From assembly GCA_017615325.1 (NCBI GenBank), contig JAGAAI010000080.1, forward strand, positions 1-64,000: a stretch of DNA of 64,000 nt, written 5' to 3'. This document shows, piece after piece, positions 36,560 through 45,841 of this stretch. Each line of letters begins with the position of its first letter. The stretch's first letter is position 1. This stretch comes from Clostridiales bacterium (lineage in GTDB: Bacteria > Bacillota > Clostridia > Saccharofermentanales > Saccharofermentanaceae). The notes below the pieces were generated by a model. It searched no databases. It was not told the DNA's origin and saw only the letters and a list, made by a program, of their open reading frames with translations. Position numbers and translations under genes: made by a program.

Positions 36560-37684
36560 ATGCCACATTCATCAGGCGGGGGCGGAGGCTCCTTTGGCGG
36601 TGGAGGCGGAAGCTTTGACAGCGGATCTTCAGGAAGTGATTCCGTTCATTACAGCAATAACCCGTTTCCGGGTGCTGACCAGTATGTTTACTACCATCAC
36701 GGCAGCCCGCATTATTTCTATTCCGATATAGATCCGACAAAAAAGCCGAGTCCGTTAAGGTTCCTTTTGCTCCTGATCTATTTGCCTTTTCTTGCGGCTC
36801 TCCTGCCGATGGCAAAAGGGATAATCAACATTCCCAAGAAACTGCCAATAGACTACAACACGGCTATAGTAATCAACGACGATGCCGATGTTATAACTGA
36901 CGAAGCAAAACTTGCTAGCTCCCTCGAAGCCTTCCTCGATAAGACAGGGATCGCTCCGGCAGTAGTTACGGTCGATAATGAGACCTGGCAGGCAAACTAT
37001 GCTGATCTTGAAACATATGCCTACGACTGGTATGTAGATAATTTCCCTGATGAGAACCATTGGCTGATAATGTATTCCGAGCCCCAGGATCCTGTCCAAG
37101 GAGACAGATACTACTGGGAAGGCATGCAGGGAGATAACACGGATAACATTATCACCACTCAGGCTGCCGAAGGTTTTAACAATAATCTCAACAATCTCCT
37201 GGCTCAGGGAGACCGCCCTGACGTATCAGGCTCTATCTCGAAGGCTTTCGACGATCTGACTCCCACCTTAATGAAGGTAACATTCAGACCTCAGATCCTC
37301 TTTATGGGGATCCTCTTCTTCGGCTTCATCATCTTCCATGCTCTCGGAATGACCGGTGTAATAGGCAGCAGAAGGAAATACCGTAATGCCGTTCAGGTAG
37401 TCAAAGGAGCAAAAGAAGTACAGTGCTCAGCCTGTGGCGGCAAGTATATGTCCGGAACAGTCGAGACCTGTCCTTACTGCGGAGCACCCGTAAGCGGCGT
37501 GGAAGACATCAGGATAAGGACAGATGCCGATGAATCTGTGAAGATCAGTCAACCTTACATGTCAAATGATCCCTACGACTATTCATCGGGGCAGAAGGTC
37601 CGTGCCGAAGACATAGACGATTCAGAGCTTCCCCTGTCCCAGAGGGTTAAGGGAATCTTCAAGCCTAAGGATGACATAGAGTAA
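36560..37684 (+). CDS. Glycine-rich membrane protein with C-terminal zinc ribbon
   Basis: 374 residues. The N-terminus is Gly/Ser-rich (two GGGGGSF-type units) and carries no signal peptide. One helix lies at about 73-90 and a second at about 248-268. Between them is an about 150-residue domain with NDDADVITDEAKLASSLEAFLDKTGIAPAVV and NHWLIMYSE, which resembles TPM-type domains. After the second helix is a zinc ribbon: CSACGGKY and CPYCGAP (residues about 292-312). This points to a membrane protein with a cytoplasmic metal site, perhaps in envelope quality control. ATG 36560 follows GGGGAGG. Confidence 0.72.
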   Translation: MPHSSGGGGGSFGGGGGSFDSGSSGSDSVHYSNNPFPGADQYVYYHHGSPHYFYSDIDPTKKPSPLRFLLLLIYLPFLAALLPMAKGIINIPKKLPIDYNTAIVINDDADVITDEAKLASSLEAFLDKTGIAPAVVTVDNETWQANYADLETYAYDWYVDNFPDENHWLIMYSEPQDPVQGDRYYWEGMQGDNTDNIITTQAAEGFNNNLNNLLAQGDRPDVSGSISKAFDDLTPTLMKVTFRPQILFMGILFFGFIIFHALGMTGVIGSRRKYRNAVQVVKGAKEVQCSACGGKYMSGTVETCPYCGAPVSGVEDIRIRTDADESVKISQPYMSNDPYDYSSGQKVRAEDIDDSELPLSQRVKGIFKPKDDIE

Positions 37685-37783
37685 AGCAGGACTACAAACT
37701 GTAGCTGGAAATATTTTTGTTCAATTTATGGCAAATATTGAAAAACACGCATATTTTTACTTTTCGCTGTAACAAGTTTGTAA

Positions 37784-37789
37784 TATAAT
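37784..37789 (+). promoter_or_regulatory. -10 box of the giant SLH gene
   Basis: A consensus TATAAT lies 76 bp before the ATG in an AT-rich region. No good -35 is seen at the proper distance. Confidence 0.4.
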
Positions 37790-37865
37790 ATATCGGTAAA
37801 ATCATGATCGGGGGATTGTGTGTTCATGATTCACCCCTGATCAACAAAGGATTAGGAGGGTTTTT

Positions 37866-40800
37866 ATGACGAAAACAATCAAACGTAGTATTTCCGCGTT
37901 GTTAACGGTTTTCATGGCCTTGTCCGCAGGTGCCATGGCGTTTGCTGATTCCGGCAAGTCCTTGGATCTTGTCAAGAATCAGGCAGCGGGAGATAATTCG
38001 GATCTCTATGAGATTGAGGTGTACGATACCTATGCGGAACCAATCACCGAATATGCCAGCAGGACGGTATATGTTAAAGATGGTAATCAGACGGTTGCCA
38101 AAACATACAATTTTAAATTTGACTTTACATATACCAGTTTGGTGTCGCATGGAAGGTATGTGAAAAACACTATTTATGTTGATCAGCATGACCACCACAC
38201 CATGATGTCGCTTCAGCAGTATATAAATACGAGACAAACAGACTTCTTCTCTGAGCTGCCTGAAGACACAACTATTAATTTGAATCCTAAACTCTATCCC
38301 GATATCGATCCCTATGGTCTCCGAGATGGTAACGAAGGCAGTGATGAATATGGTGTAGTTCTTCGCGTCAAAGCAAAGTCAGAAACTGGCGAAGAGTTAT
38401 CTGTAGTCGCTGAGAACCCTATGCAGGGTGAAGTAAAAGCCGTTAATCTGAAGTTCCTCAGGGGAACTAAATATGAGAAGTATTATCTCTTAAGTGCAGG
38501 TCTCCAGGCACAAGATTCCAGTTTTATTACTATCTCTAAAGGCGGGAATACCGGTATTTATTCTATGCCTTTTGTTAAGGGAATTCCGTGGACCAGGGTG
38601 TATGCTCAGGAGACAGAGTACTATGAGCAGTCTGGGGAAAATCAGGTTATAGCTAGTTATGATCCCTTTAATGGTGGAATCGGAATCGGTAGGATGAACT
38701 ATGTTTCCGGTTATAAGATGCATTTCGATTATGTGAGGCGTGCTACCGAGAATGGGCAGAATACTAATGACTGGATCGAATATAGACTTTTGGAAGGACA
38801 TCAAGCTTCCTATAAGAGCGATAAGGACATTACTGCTCTCGGAATGAATGAGCCAAAATACGATAATGATAAAGATCCTACTGCTTTTGATTATAAAAAA
38901 GGAGCCGATATTACGATCAATGACAGGGCTGGAAGCTCCTGTACTCTGATGCTCATGATAAGGTCTTACGCTTCTGATCTTATGACACCATCTGAACGTG
39001 AAAATGATTTGTATCGTGTGATTATACCTATTTATCTCACTAAGGCTGAAGAGATTCCGATCTCAAGTATTCAGTTCAAAAAATCAACTTACACTCTTTC
39101 TACCGGAACGAACAATAACATTGATCTCTCTAAAGAGTTGGACTATGCGCCTGAGAATACTACGGACAGAGTAATCTATCAGTCTTCTGATCCGTCGGTT
39201 GCTACAATAGATATAAAAACTGGTAAGGTTACTGCTTTAAAGGCAGGTGAAACCACAATCAGTGCATATGGTAAGTTCAATGGTACGCTTGTTGCTACTT
39301 GTAAGGTGGTTGTAAAGGCCGATATTACAGGTATTATCATTGATGATATTGAGAAGATTATTCAGGGCCACGGTGAAGAGGTTGTATATTCAGTTGCTCC
39401 GAGTGGTGCTGATAAGAGTATTATCGAATGGACTTCAAGTGACACAGAACATCTCACTGTAAGTGGCCCTGATGCGTCTGGTAAAGTTACGATCTATGCT
39501 CCTGTTACATTTGACTGGGGTCCGAATCAGACAAGCATTCAGGTTACCCTGACAGCCAGGACAACTGTTGGTAATGAGGTCGTGTCTACAAAATCTGTAA
39601 CAATACAAAGGAATGTTAATGCAGTAAGCATAGACCTTACTGCAAAAAATAACGATACAAGTCCTATTAACCTTTCACAAACCTGCCGTCTTGTAGAAGG
39701 TACTCTGGATGAATATAACATTTATGATGAGCAGTCTGTACTGATCAAAGCTGAGCTTAAGGATGCTGACGGAAATGAATCTACTGATAAGCTTATTTGG
39801 AGAATGTCAGTAGATAATGATACATCACTTCAGGATCTCGAACTGGATAGCTATATGGCAGGAGATTATATCTCATATACTCCTGACCCCAATTCTTCCA
39901 ATGGCAGGGGAATAATTGTAAAATTCCTTAAGAATGTACATAACGTGCTCACCTTTACGGCTTATGCTGTAAGTGATGGTGATACTATTGCAAATGCACA
40001 TTCTGAGAGATCAATTTCTTTCCATGTAAACAAGAAAACAGAGCAGATCATGTATACTGCTCCTCAGGGTCACAGTTTTAGTGAGATGGCTGTAGGCGAT
40101 GAGTGGGTTCTTCCTTACTATATGTTGCCCGATGATTATACAAATATTGATGATATATTTGTCAGATCTTCAAGGACTTCTGTTCTTACGATAACAGCTG
40201 ATAAGGAACATCAGCAGTTTATTATCAAAGCAGTTGGCGTAGGATCGGCTACAATTTCGGTTTATGCAACATATGATGCTGCTCTTACTCAATCTTCGAA
40301 TCTGAAATACTATACTAAACTCTTCTCTGAAAACTGTACTGTAAAGTATAATCTTGAAGATGCTACAGTAAACGATATTTCTCCTAAAGTATTTAAGAAT
40401 GCTGATTACAGATACGAAGATATTGCCGACGAATTGAAAGTTACTTACAAAGGAACCCAATTAACTAAAGGCGTTCACTATGATGTAACATTAAGCAATA
40501 CCAAAAATGCAGGAAAGTGTTCTGTAACTATTAAGGCAAAAACAGGTTCTACTTCATCTTATGCCGGCACGAAGACAGTTACATTTGATATCCTTCCTTA
40601 CGATCTAAGTGATAATAATGAACAGGTTGACATGTCGGTTAATAATCCTACCAACTATTATTATACTGGTAAGGGAGTAAATGCAGCTGCTACTCTTAAG
40701 GTTACATTCGGAAACAACGTAGTTGGTCTCAACAGCAGTACGGATTACACACTTTCTTATATGCAGAACATTGATGCAGGAAGCAGTGCTGTAGTATATG

Positions 40801-43280
40801 CTACCGGTAAGGGTAACTACACAGGCACAATTCAGAGGACCTTTACTATCAATCCCAGGGATATCAATGATGCTAATGTGGTTAATATTGATAACCTGTA
40901 TGTGGATTCCAACGGCAAGGTAGTCTATACCGGCAAGGCATACGCTCCTGATATTGTTGCAAGAAACAGAAACACAGGTGATTACCTTGTAAAGGGCACT
41001 GACTTTAACCTTTCCTATTCTAGTAATGTAAATGCCGGTGAAGTTACGGTTACCATTTCCGGTAAGGGTAATTACGGAAAATCAACTACCAAGAAGTTTA
41101 CTATCCTCAGGAAGAGTATTTCTGAAGATGATATAACGGTAGATGCTATTCCTAATTACACATACAATAATGGCGCTGGTATTACTCCTGTTCCTGTAGT
41201 TAAGTACAACGGCATGACCCTTAAGAAGGGAACAGACTTTAATGTTTCCTATGCCAATAACAATAATGCCGGAAAGGCAACCGTTACTATCAGTGGTTCC
41301 GGTAACTATGAATCCAGCAGGACCGCTACTTTCACGATCGATCCTTATACTCTGACAGCTGATAACACAACTGTTACCGTAAATCAGGTTACTTATACCG
41401 GTAAGGCTCTTACACCGAATGTTGTAGTCAGAGTCAATGACTTTAACAAGACTATTGGAAGAGACATTGAATTCACTGTTACATACTCCAATAACATCAA
41501 TGCAGGAGATAAGGCTGTTGTAACCATTAAGGGCGTTAAGAACTATCAGGGAACGTTTACTGCAAACTTCGTTATCGATCCTGCGCATGTAAACAATATG
41601 GATATCTCTGATATTCCTGAAGAGTTCTACGACGGAACTGAGCATAGGCCTGACATCGTTGCCAAGAACAGAGAGACCGGCGCAGTCCTTAAGCAGGGTA
41701 CTGACTACTATCTCGAGTATGAGAAGAACATAGAGGTCGGTTCTGCAAGAGTCATCATCACCGGTCAGAACAACTACACCGGCACGAGAGACAAATTCTT
41801 CAGGATCGCTTCTGCCAAGATCAGTGATTGCCAGATCTCTACTATCTCTGACCAGACCTTCAACTTCGGTGAAGGTATCAGGCCTAAGGTAACTGTCAAG
41901 TACGACGGCAGGACACTTGAAGAGGGTTCTGACTACAGGATCGACTACAAGGATAACTACAATGTCGGCACAGCTACGATGGTATTCGTAGGTCTGAACG
42001 ATTTCGGTGGAACTTGTGAGAAGACATTCAAGATCAAGCCTTATGCTCTCACAGCTTCCAACACGAACATCACGATCGATCCTGTTACCTATGACGGTAC
42101 CGCAAAGACACCTTTCGTTAAGGTTGAACTTAAGGCAAACGGCAGGACTATCGGACGTAACGATGACGGAAACGGCGACTATAAGGTTACATATTCCAAC
42201 AACGTCAACTCCGGCAGCAATGCAGCAGTTACCATTACAGGTACAAAGAACTTCACGGGTACTGTTACCAAGAAGTTCACCATCACGGGCTTCAACATTG
42301 ACGCTGTAGGTGCTGAGGGTATTCCTGAGCAGAACTACACAGGCAAGGCTGTAACTCCTAAGGTCAAGCTCACATTCAAGGACAAGACTCTCAAGGAAGG
42401 TACAGATTACAAGCTCAAGTATTCTGACAACATCAATTCCGGTGAGGCTACGATCACTGTAACAGGTATTGGTAACTTCTTCGGAACAAAGACCATCAAG
42501 TTCAGGATCAAGAATCCCGCTATCGTCTTCAATGAGAAGAGCGTAAATGTTGTTGCAGGAAACGAGATAAAACTTCCTTACTCCGCTTCCGAGAAGGTAA
42601 CATTTACAACATCCGACAAGAAGATCGCAACAGTTGATTCTGACGGCCTCGTAAAGGGTAAGATGGCAGGACAGGTAACTATCACAGGTAAGTCTGCATC
42701 CGGTATCAAGGCAACCATCAAGGTTCAGGTACTCTATAAGGATGTTCAGAACAAGAGTGATTTCTGGTATGAGCCTACCTATTACCTCACCAACAACGGT
42801 GTTGCTAAGGGTTACGACAACCAGACGAACTTCAAGCCTGCTAACGACTGCTCACGTGCACAGATGGTTACATTCCTCTGGAGACTTGCAGGTCAGCCTA
42901 ATCATAAAGCTAAGACAACAAGCTTTAAGGATGTTAAGTCCACAGACTACTTCTTTAAGCCTGTACTCTGGGCAGTAGAGAAGGGTATCACCACAGGTGT
43001 TTCCAAGACGAAGTTCGATCCTCAGGGTATCTGTACAAGAGCTCAGACAGTTACATTCCTTTGGAGAATGGCAAATAAGCCTGCTCCTAAGGCTAAGACA
43101 TCTAAGTTCAAGGATGTTAAGAGCTCCGATTACTTCTTCAAGGCAACTATCTGGGCTTCTGAGAAGAAGATCGTTGCAGGTTACAGCGATGGCACATTCA
43201 AGCCTCAGGGCAAGTGCTTGAGACGTCAGATGGTTACATTCCTCTACAAGTACGATAAGTACGTTAACGGGAAAGGCTGA
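37866..43280 (+). CDS. Giant secreted SLH protein with nine Ig-like repeats
   Basis: 1804 residues. A signal peptide (about 1-27, ending AGAMAFA) is followed by a unique region to about 395. Big_2-type Ig-like domains include one at about 398-480 (VIYQSSDPSVATIDIKTGKV). Residues about 840-1560 hold nine repeats of about 70-80 residues with the pattern YTGKAxTPxVxV...LKxGTDYxxxYxNNxNAGxAxVTIxGxGNYxGTxxxxFxI. A last Big_2 domain and three SLH repeats end the protein in YVNGKG. It is a surface-attached stalk or adhesin-like molecule with no catalytic motif. AGGAGG precedes ATG 37866. Up to about 41.65 kb the gene is markedly AT-richer than its 3' part. Confidence 0.88.
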   Translation: MTKTIKRSISALLTVFMALSAGAMAFADSGKSLDLVKNQAAGDNSDLYEIEVYDTYAEPITEYASRTVYVKDGNQTVAKTYNFKFDFTYTSLVSHGRYVKNTIYVDQHDHHTMMSLQQYINTRQTDFFSELPEDTTINLNPKLYPDIDPYGLRDGNEGSDEYGVVLRVKAKSETGEELSVVAENPMQGEVKAVNLKFLRGTKYEKYYLLSAGLQAQDSSFITISKGGNTGIYSMPFVKGIPWTRVYAQETEYYEQSGENQVIASYDPFNGGIGIGRMNYVSGYKMHFDYVRRATENGQNTNDWIEYRLLEGHQASYKSDKDITALGMNEPKYDNDKDPTAFDYKKGADITINDRAGSSCTLMLMIRSYASDLMTPSERENDLYRVIIPIYLTKAEEIPISSIQFKKSTYTLSTGTNNNIDLSKELDYAPENTTDRVIYQSSDPSVATIDIKTGKVTALKAGETTISAYGKFNGTLVATCKVVVKADITGIIIDDIEKIIQGHGEEVVYSVAPSGADKSIIEWTSSDTEHLTVSGPDASGKVTIYAPVTFDWGPNQTSIQVTLTARTTVGNEVVSTKSVTIQRNVNAVSIDLTAKNNDTSPINLSQTCRLVEGTLDEYNIYDEQSVLIKAELKDADGNESTDKLIWRMSVDNDTSLQDLELDSYMAGDYISYTPDPNSSNGRGIIVKFLKNVHNVLTFTAYAVSDGDTIANAHSERSISFHVNKKTEQIMYTAPQGHSFSEMAVGDEWVLPYYMLPDDYTNIDDIFVRSSRTSVLTITADKEHQQFIIKAVGVGSATISVYATYDAALTQSSNLKYYTKLFSENCTVKYNLEDATVNDISPKVFKNADYRYEDIADELKVTYKGTQLTKGVHYDVTLSNTKNAGKCSVTIKAKTGSTSSYAGTKTVTFDILPYDLSDNNEQVDMSVNNPTNYYYTGKGVNAAATLKVTFGNNVVGLNSSTDYTLSYMQNIDAGSSAVVYATGKGNYTGTIQRTFTINPRDINDANVVNIDNLYVDSNGKVVYTGKAYAPDIVARNRNTGDYLVKGTDFNLSYSSNVNAGEVTVTISGKGNYGKSTTKKFTILRKSISEDDITVDAIPNYTYNNGAGITPVPVVKYNGMTLKKGTDFNVSYANNNNAGKATVTISGSGNYESSRTATFTIDPYTLTADNTTVTVNQVTYTGKALTPNVVVRVNDFNKTIGRDIEFTVTYSNNINAGDKAVVTIKGVKNYQGTFTANFVIDPAHVNNMDISDIPEEFYDGTEHRPDIVAKNRETGAVLKQGTDYYLEYEKNIEVGSARVIITGQNNYTGTRDKFFRIASAKISDCQISTISDQTFNFGEGIRPKVTVKYDGRTLEEGSDYRIDYKDNYNVGTATMVFVGLNDFGGTCEKTFKIKPYALTASNTNITIDPVTYDGTAKTPFVKVELKANGRTIGRNDDGNGDYKVTYSNNVNSGSNAAVTITGTKNFTGTVTKKFTITGFNIDAVGAEGIPEQNYTGKAVTPKVKLTFKDKTLKEGTDYKLKYSDNINSGEATITVTGIGNFFGTKTIKFRIKNPAIVFNEKSVNVVAGNEIKLPYSASEKVTFTTSDKKIATVDSDGLVKGKMAGQVTITGKSASGIKATIKVQVLYKDVQNKSDFWYEPTYYLTNNGVAKGYDNQTNFKPANDCSRAQMVTFLWRLAGQPNHKAKTTSFKDVKSTDYFFKPVLWAVEKGITTGVSKTKFDPQGICTRAQTVTFLWRMANKPAPKAKTSKFKDVKSSDYFFKATIWASEKKIVAGYSDGTFKPQGKCLRRQMVTFLYKYDKYVNGKG

Positions 43281-43309
43281 TAGAGTCTGACTCTTGATCA
43301 AAATGAATC

Positions 43310-43341
43310 AGCGGGTGTCCTTCGGGGCACCCGCTGTCTTT
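43310..43341 (+). terminator. Terminator of the giant SLH gene
   Basis: AGCGGGTGTCC (43310-43320) pairs with GGGCACCCGCT (43325-43335) around TTCG, followed by GTCTTTT. Confidence 0.88.
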
Positions 43342-43385
43342 TGTGTATGAAATAATGTTGATTGGTTTCGAGGTGGATTGGATGT

Positions 43386-44435
43386 TTAGGAGAAGAACTT
43401 CAGGACTCTGATGGCAAAGCCCATGTCAGCCGCACGGTTGTGGGCGGAGACGTCTTTCCTCTCTTTGATCTCCTCTCTATGCTTGTGATAGTACTCGTAA
43501 GCTACGAGGAGCATGTCTTCGTTTTTCCTTGTAGGCTGCCAGCCCAATTCTCTTTTGATCTTTGTTGTGTCAAAGATGAAGGTGGATGAGATCATGTTGT
43601 ACTGGTAGACGCCAAGAGGGGAGATACCAAGGAAATAACATGTCTTCATCATGAACTTGGCAAATCCGGGAGGGAAGTGGGCAAGCCTGGAAGTTGATTC
43701 CGAATGATCAACGACATACTGATAGATATAGTTGAAACTCTTTACGTCATCAGAACCGATGTTGAAAACGGTGCTCTTATCGTAGCCTAAGGAGAGCTCA
43801 CATGCCTTTGCCAGGTCTTTCGAGTATATGAACTGGTAGCGGTTCTCTCCGTTGCCTACGAGCCAGAGTTTCTTATTGTCGTCTACGAACTCATAGAGGA
43901 TGGCAAGGAGCCCAAGGCGTCCTTCGTCCATTATCGTGGGGCATCTGATGATTATGCCCGTGACTTCATCAGGGTGGGACAGAAGGATCTTTTCGCCTTC
44001 AAGCTTGGACCTGCCGTAGATCTCAACGGGAGCCGGTTCCTCGTCTTCCTTAACGGGATAGTCGAAGTTCCTGCCCCAGAGGCAGTTGCTGGAAGTGAAG
44101 ATGATCTTTCCTACTTTGTATTTGAGGCACATGTCCATAACGTTCTGTGTGCCGTCAACGTTGGAACTCCATAGTTCTTTTAGCATCTTGCGGTCGTGAG
44201 CTAACATGGCTGCAAGGTGGATTACTGCCTCGAACTGATATTTGGAGAAGATCTCGTTCATAAGGTCGAGATCGCGGATGTCGCCCTTATAGGAGATAAA
44301 GTCGTCATTAGCGTATTCACTGTCCACGAGATCTATGTTGACTATCCTGTAGCTGTTGGACTCGATAAGATAACGGGACAGTATCTGCCCGAAGAAACCT
44401 GATCCGCCTGTAACCAAAATGGTCTTCTTATTCAT
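43386..44435 (-). CDS. NAD-dependent epimerase/dehydratase (extended SDR)
   Basis: 349 residues. The Rossmann motif ILVTGGSGFFGQIL is at the N-terminus, IHLAAMLAHDRK follows, and the catalytic Tyr and Lys are in IYGRSKLEGEK. It resembles UDP-glucose 4-epimerase-like enzymes acting on nucleotide sugars; the exact substrate is uncertain. It overlaps the upstream membrane-protein gene by 8 nt, suggesting a shared role in surface glycan assembly. Confidence 0.88.
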   Translation of the reverse strand: MNKKTILVTGGSGFFGQILSRYLIESNSYRIVNIDLVDSEYANDDFISYKGDIRDLDLMNEIFSKYQFEAVIHLAAMLAHDRKMLKELWSSNVDGTQNVMDMCLKYKVGKIIFTSSNCLWGRNFDYPVKEDEEPAPVEIYGRSKLEGEKILLSHPDEVTGIIIRCPTIMDEGRLGLLAILYEFVDDNKKLWLVGNGENRYQFIYSKDLAKACELSLGYDKSTVFNIGSDDVKSFNYIYQYVVDHSESTSRLAHFPPGFAKFMMKTCYFLGISPLGVYQYNMISSTFIFDTTKIKRELGWQPTRKNEDMLLVAYEYYHKHREEIKERKDVSAHNRAADMGFAIRVLKFFS

Positions 44436-45822
44436 TTTTGCCCTCTAGTGACTTAAGGATGTATACCGTGCACTGTCTCTCGTTGACTGCGCTGAACTTG
44501 CAAATATTATACCCGTCAAAGACATAACTGTTATAGCGTTCTGCATTACCGACGGAAATGTTCGTTGGGACGATCAGGATCTCCGACGGAGGGGAGGAGA
44601 GGGTGAAATACTCGTATTTGCTGCTCCAGATATAGTAGGCTTTATCCGTGGGGTTATTTGCATAGATATTCTTTTCGAAGTAGGGCTGTACAGAATACGT
44701 GGAATAACCGACCGTATCTGCCTTTGCGCCAGTTTCGATATAAGGCTTTATAAACTTTGCTATCTCCTTGGAGGGGAAGTAGTCGAGCTTATAGTCCAGG
44801 TAGATGGAATAGATCCCTGTTATAAACTGGAAAGCCAGCAATGTGATTATGAAGGCCTTGCAGGAATAGAAGGCGATCTTGTTTGCTCTTGTCTTTGCTT
44901 CTTCCTTTTTGCTTCGGAATATGACCAACAGTATGAATATGAGAAAAAAAAGGTAGGGCATATGCCAGGGCCTGTGGTAGAAAAAGATCATGTAGAGCAG
45001 GAGGGGAACTGTGTATATGAGGACCTGAACGATGTTCTTCCTGAAATAGAAGATAAAGGCTGCAAGCAGTATGGCGATGAATGCTATCTGAAGGCAGAGG
45101 CTGTCTGTCTTGAAGAGGAAAGCCGTGGTAAGGGAATCGGCAAAGGACAGTTCATTGATCCTGGGGTAGTTACAGTCTGCCGGTGGAAGGAAGATCAATA
45201 CTATCAGGGCCATTACTGCGCCTGTTGCAAGAAAAAAGCTGCAGAACTTGTCCAATCGCCTTGATTTGATTGTTTTTACAATGCATATGAGATCCCAAAG
45301 CAGGAAAGATGCTGAGAGGATGACCCCATATGAACTCGTGGATGCCAGGAAGATTATTCCGAGAAAGTATCCCCAAGGCTTCTTCTCGCGGTCCGTAAAG
45401 AAGATCAGGATCAGCATCATGGCAGGGAAGATCATGGCGTACTGACGGGCTATGACCGTGTCCTGGTAGAGTACGAAATAGGAGAAGGGTAAGAGGATCT
45501 TAGCGTAGAGAGGAGTTTCTGTCATGAAGAGGAGGATGACTCCACAACTGGAGAAGATGAGCGAGATAACGAAGAAGTATTCGTATTGGAGCCCCAGAAG
45601 CTGGAAGAGCTTGATCGTAAGGTGCCAGGTTGGCAAGGTTCCTTCGTATCTTACTGCCTTAACGATATCCAGGAAAGAATTGTTATCGCGCGCTATGAGC
45701 CAGGCCTGGGCTTCATCGGCCCAAGCCTCATGACATAGGCCTGAAAATACAGCGGTCATTATGAATAGCATAAAGACCGCTGCATAGATTATCAGATTCT
45801 TTTTCCGCTTTACAAGATCCAT
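44428..45822 (-). CDS. GT-C-type membrane glycosyltransferase-like protein
   Basis: 464 residues with about ten helices. The first external loop has HEAWADEAQAWLIARD, an acidic motif in the position of the GT39/PMT-like catalytic aspartates. These enzymes move sugars from lipid carriers outside the membrane. No single family can be fixed. It lies 19 nt after leuS and overlaps the epimerase start, so all three may form one transcript. Confidence 0.7.
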   Translation of the reverse strand: MDLVKRKKNLIIYAAVFMLFIMTAVFSGLCHEAWADEAQAWLIARDNNSFLDIVKAVRYEGTLPTWHLTIKLFQLLGLQYEYFFVISLIFSSCGVILLFMTETPLYAKILLPFSYFVLYQDTVIARQYAMIFPAMMLILIFFTDREKKPWGYFLGIIFLASTSSYGVILSASFLLWDLICIVKTIKSRRLDKFCSFFLATGAVMALIVLIFLPPADCNYPRINELSFADSLTTAFLFKTDSLCLQIAFIAILLAAFIFYFRKNIVQVLIYTVPLLLYMIFFYHRPWHMPYLFFLIFILLVIFRSKKEEAKTRANKIAFYSCKAFIITLLAFQFITGIYSIYLDYKLDYFPSKEIAKFIKPYIETGAKADTVGYSTYSVQPYFEKNIYANNPTDKAYYIWSSKYEYFTLSSPPSEILIVPTNISVGNAERYNSYVFDGYNICKFSAVNERQCTVYILKSLEGKNE

Positions 45823-45841
45823 GAAATGATTTGCATCCGCA

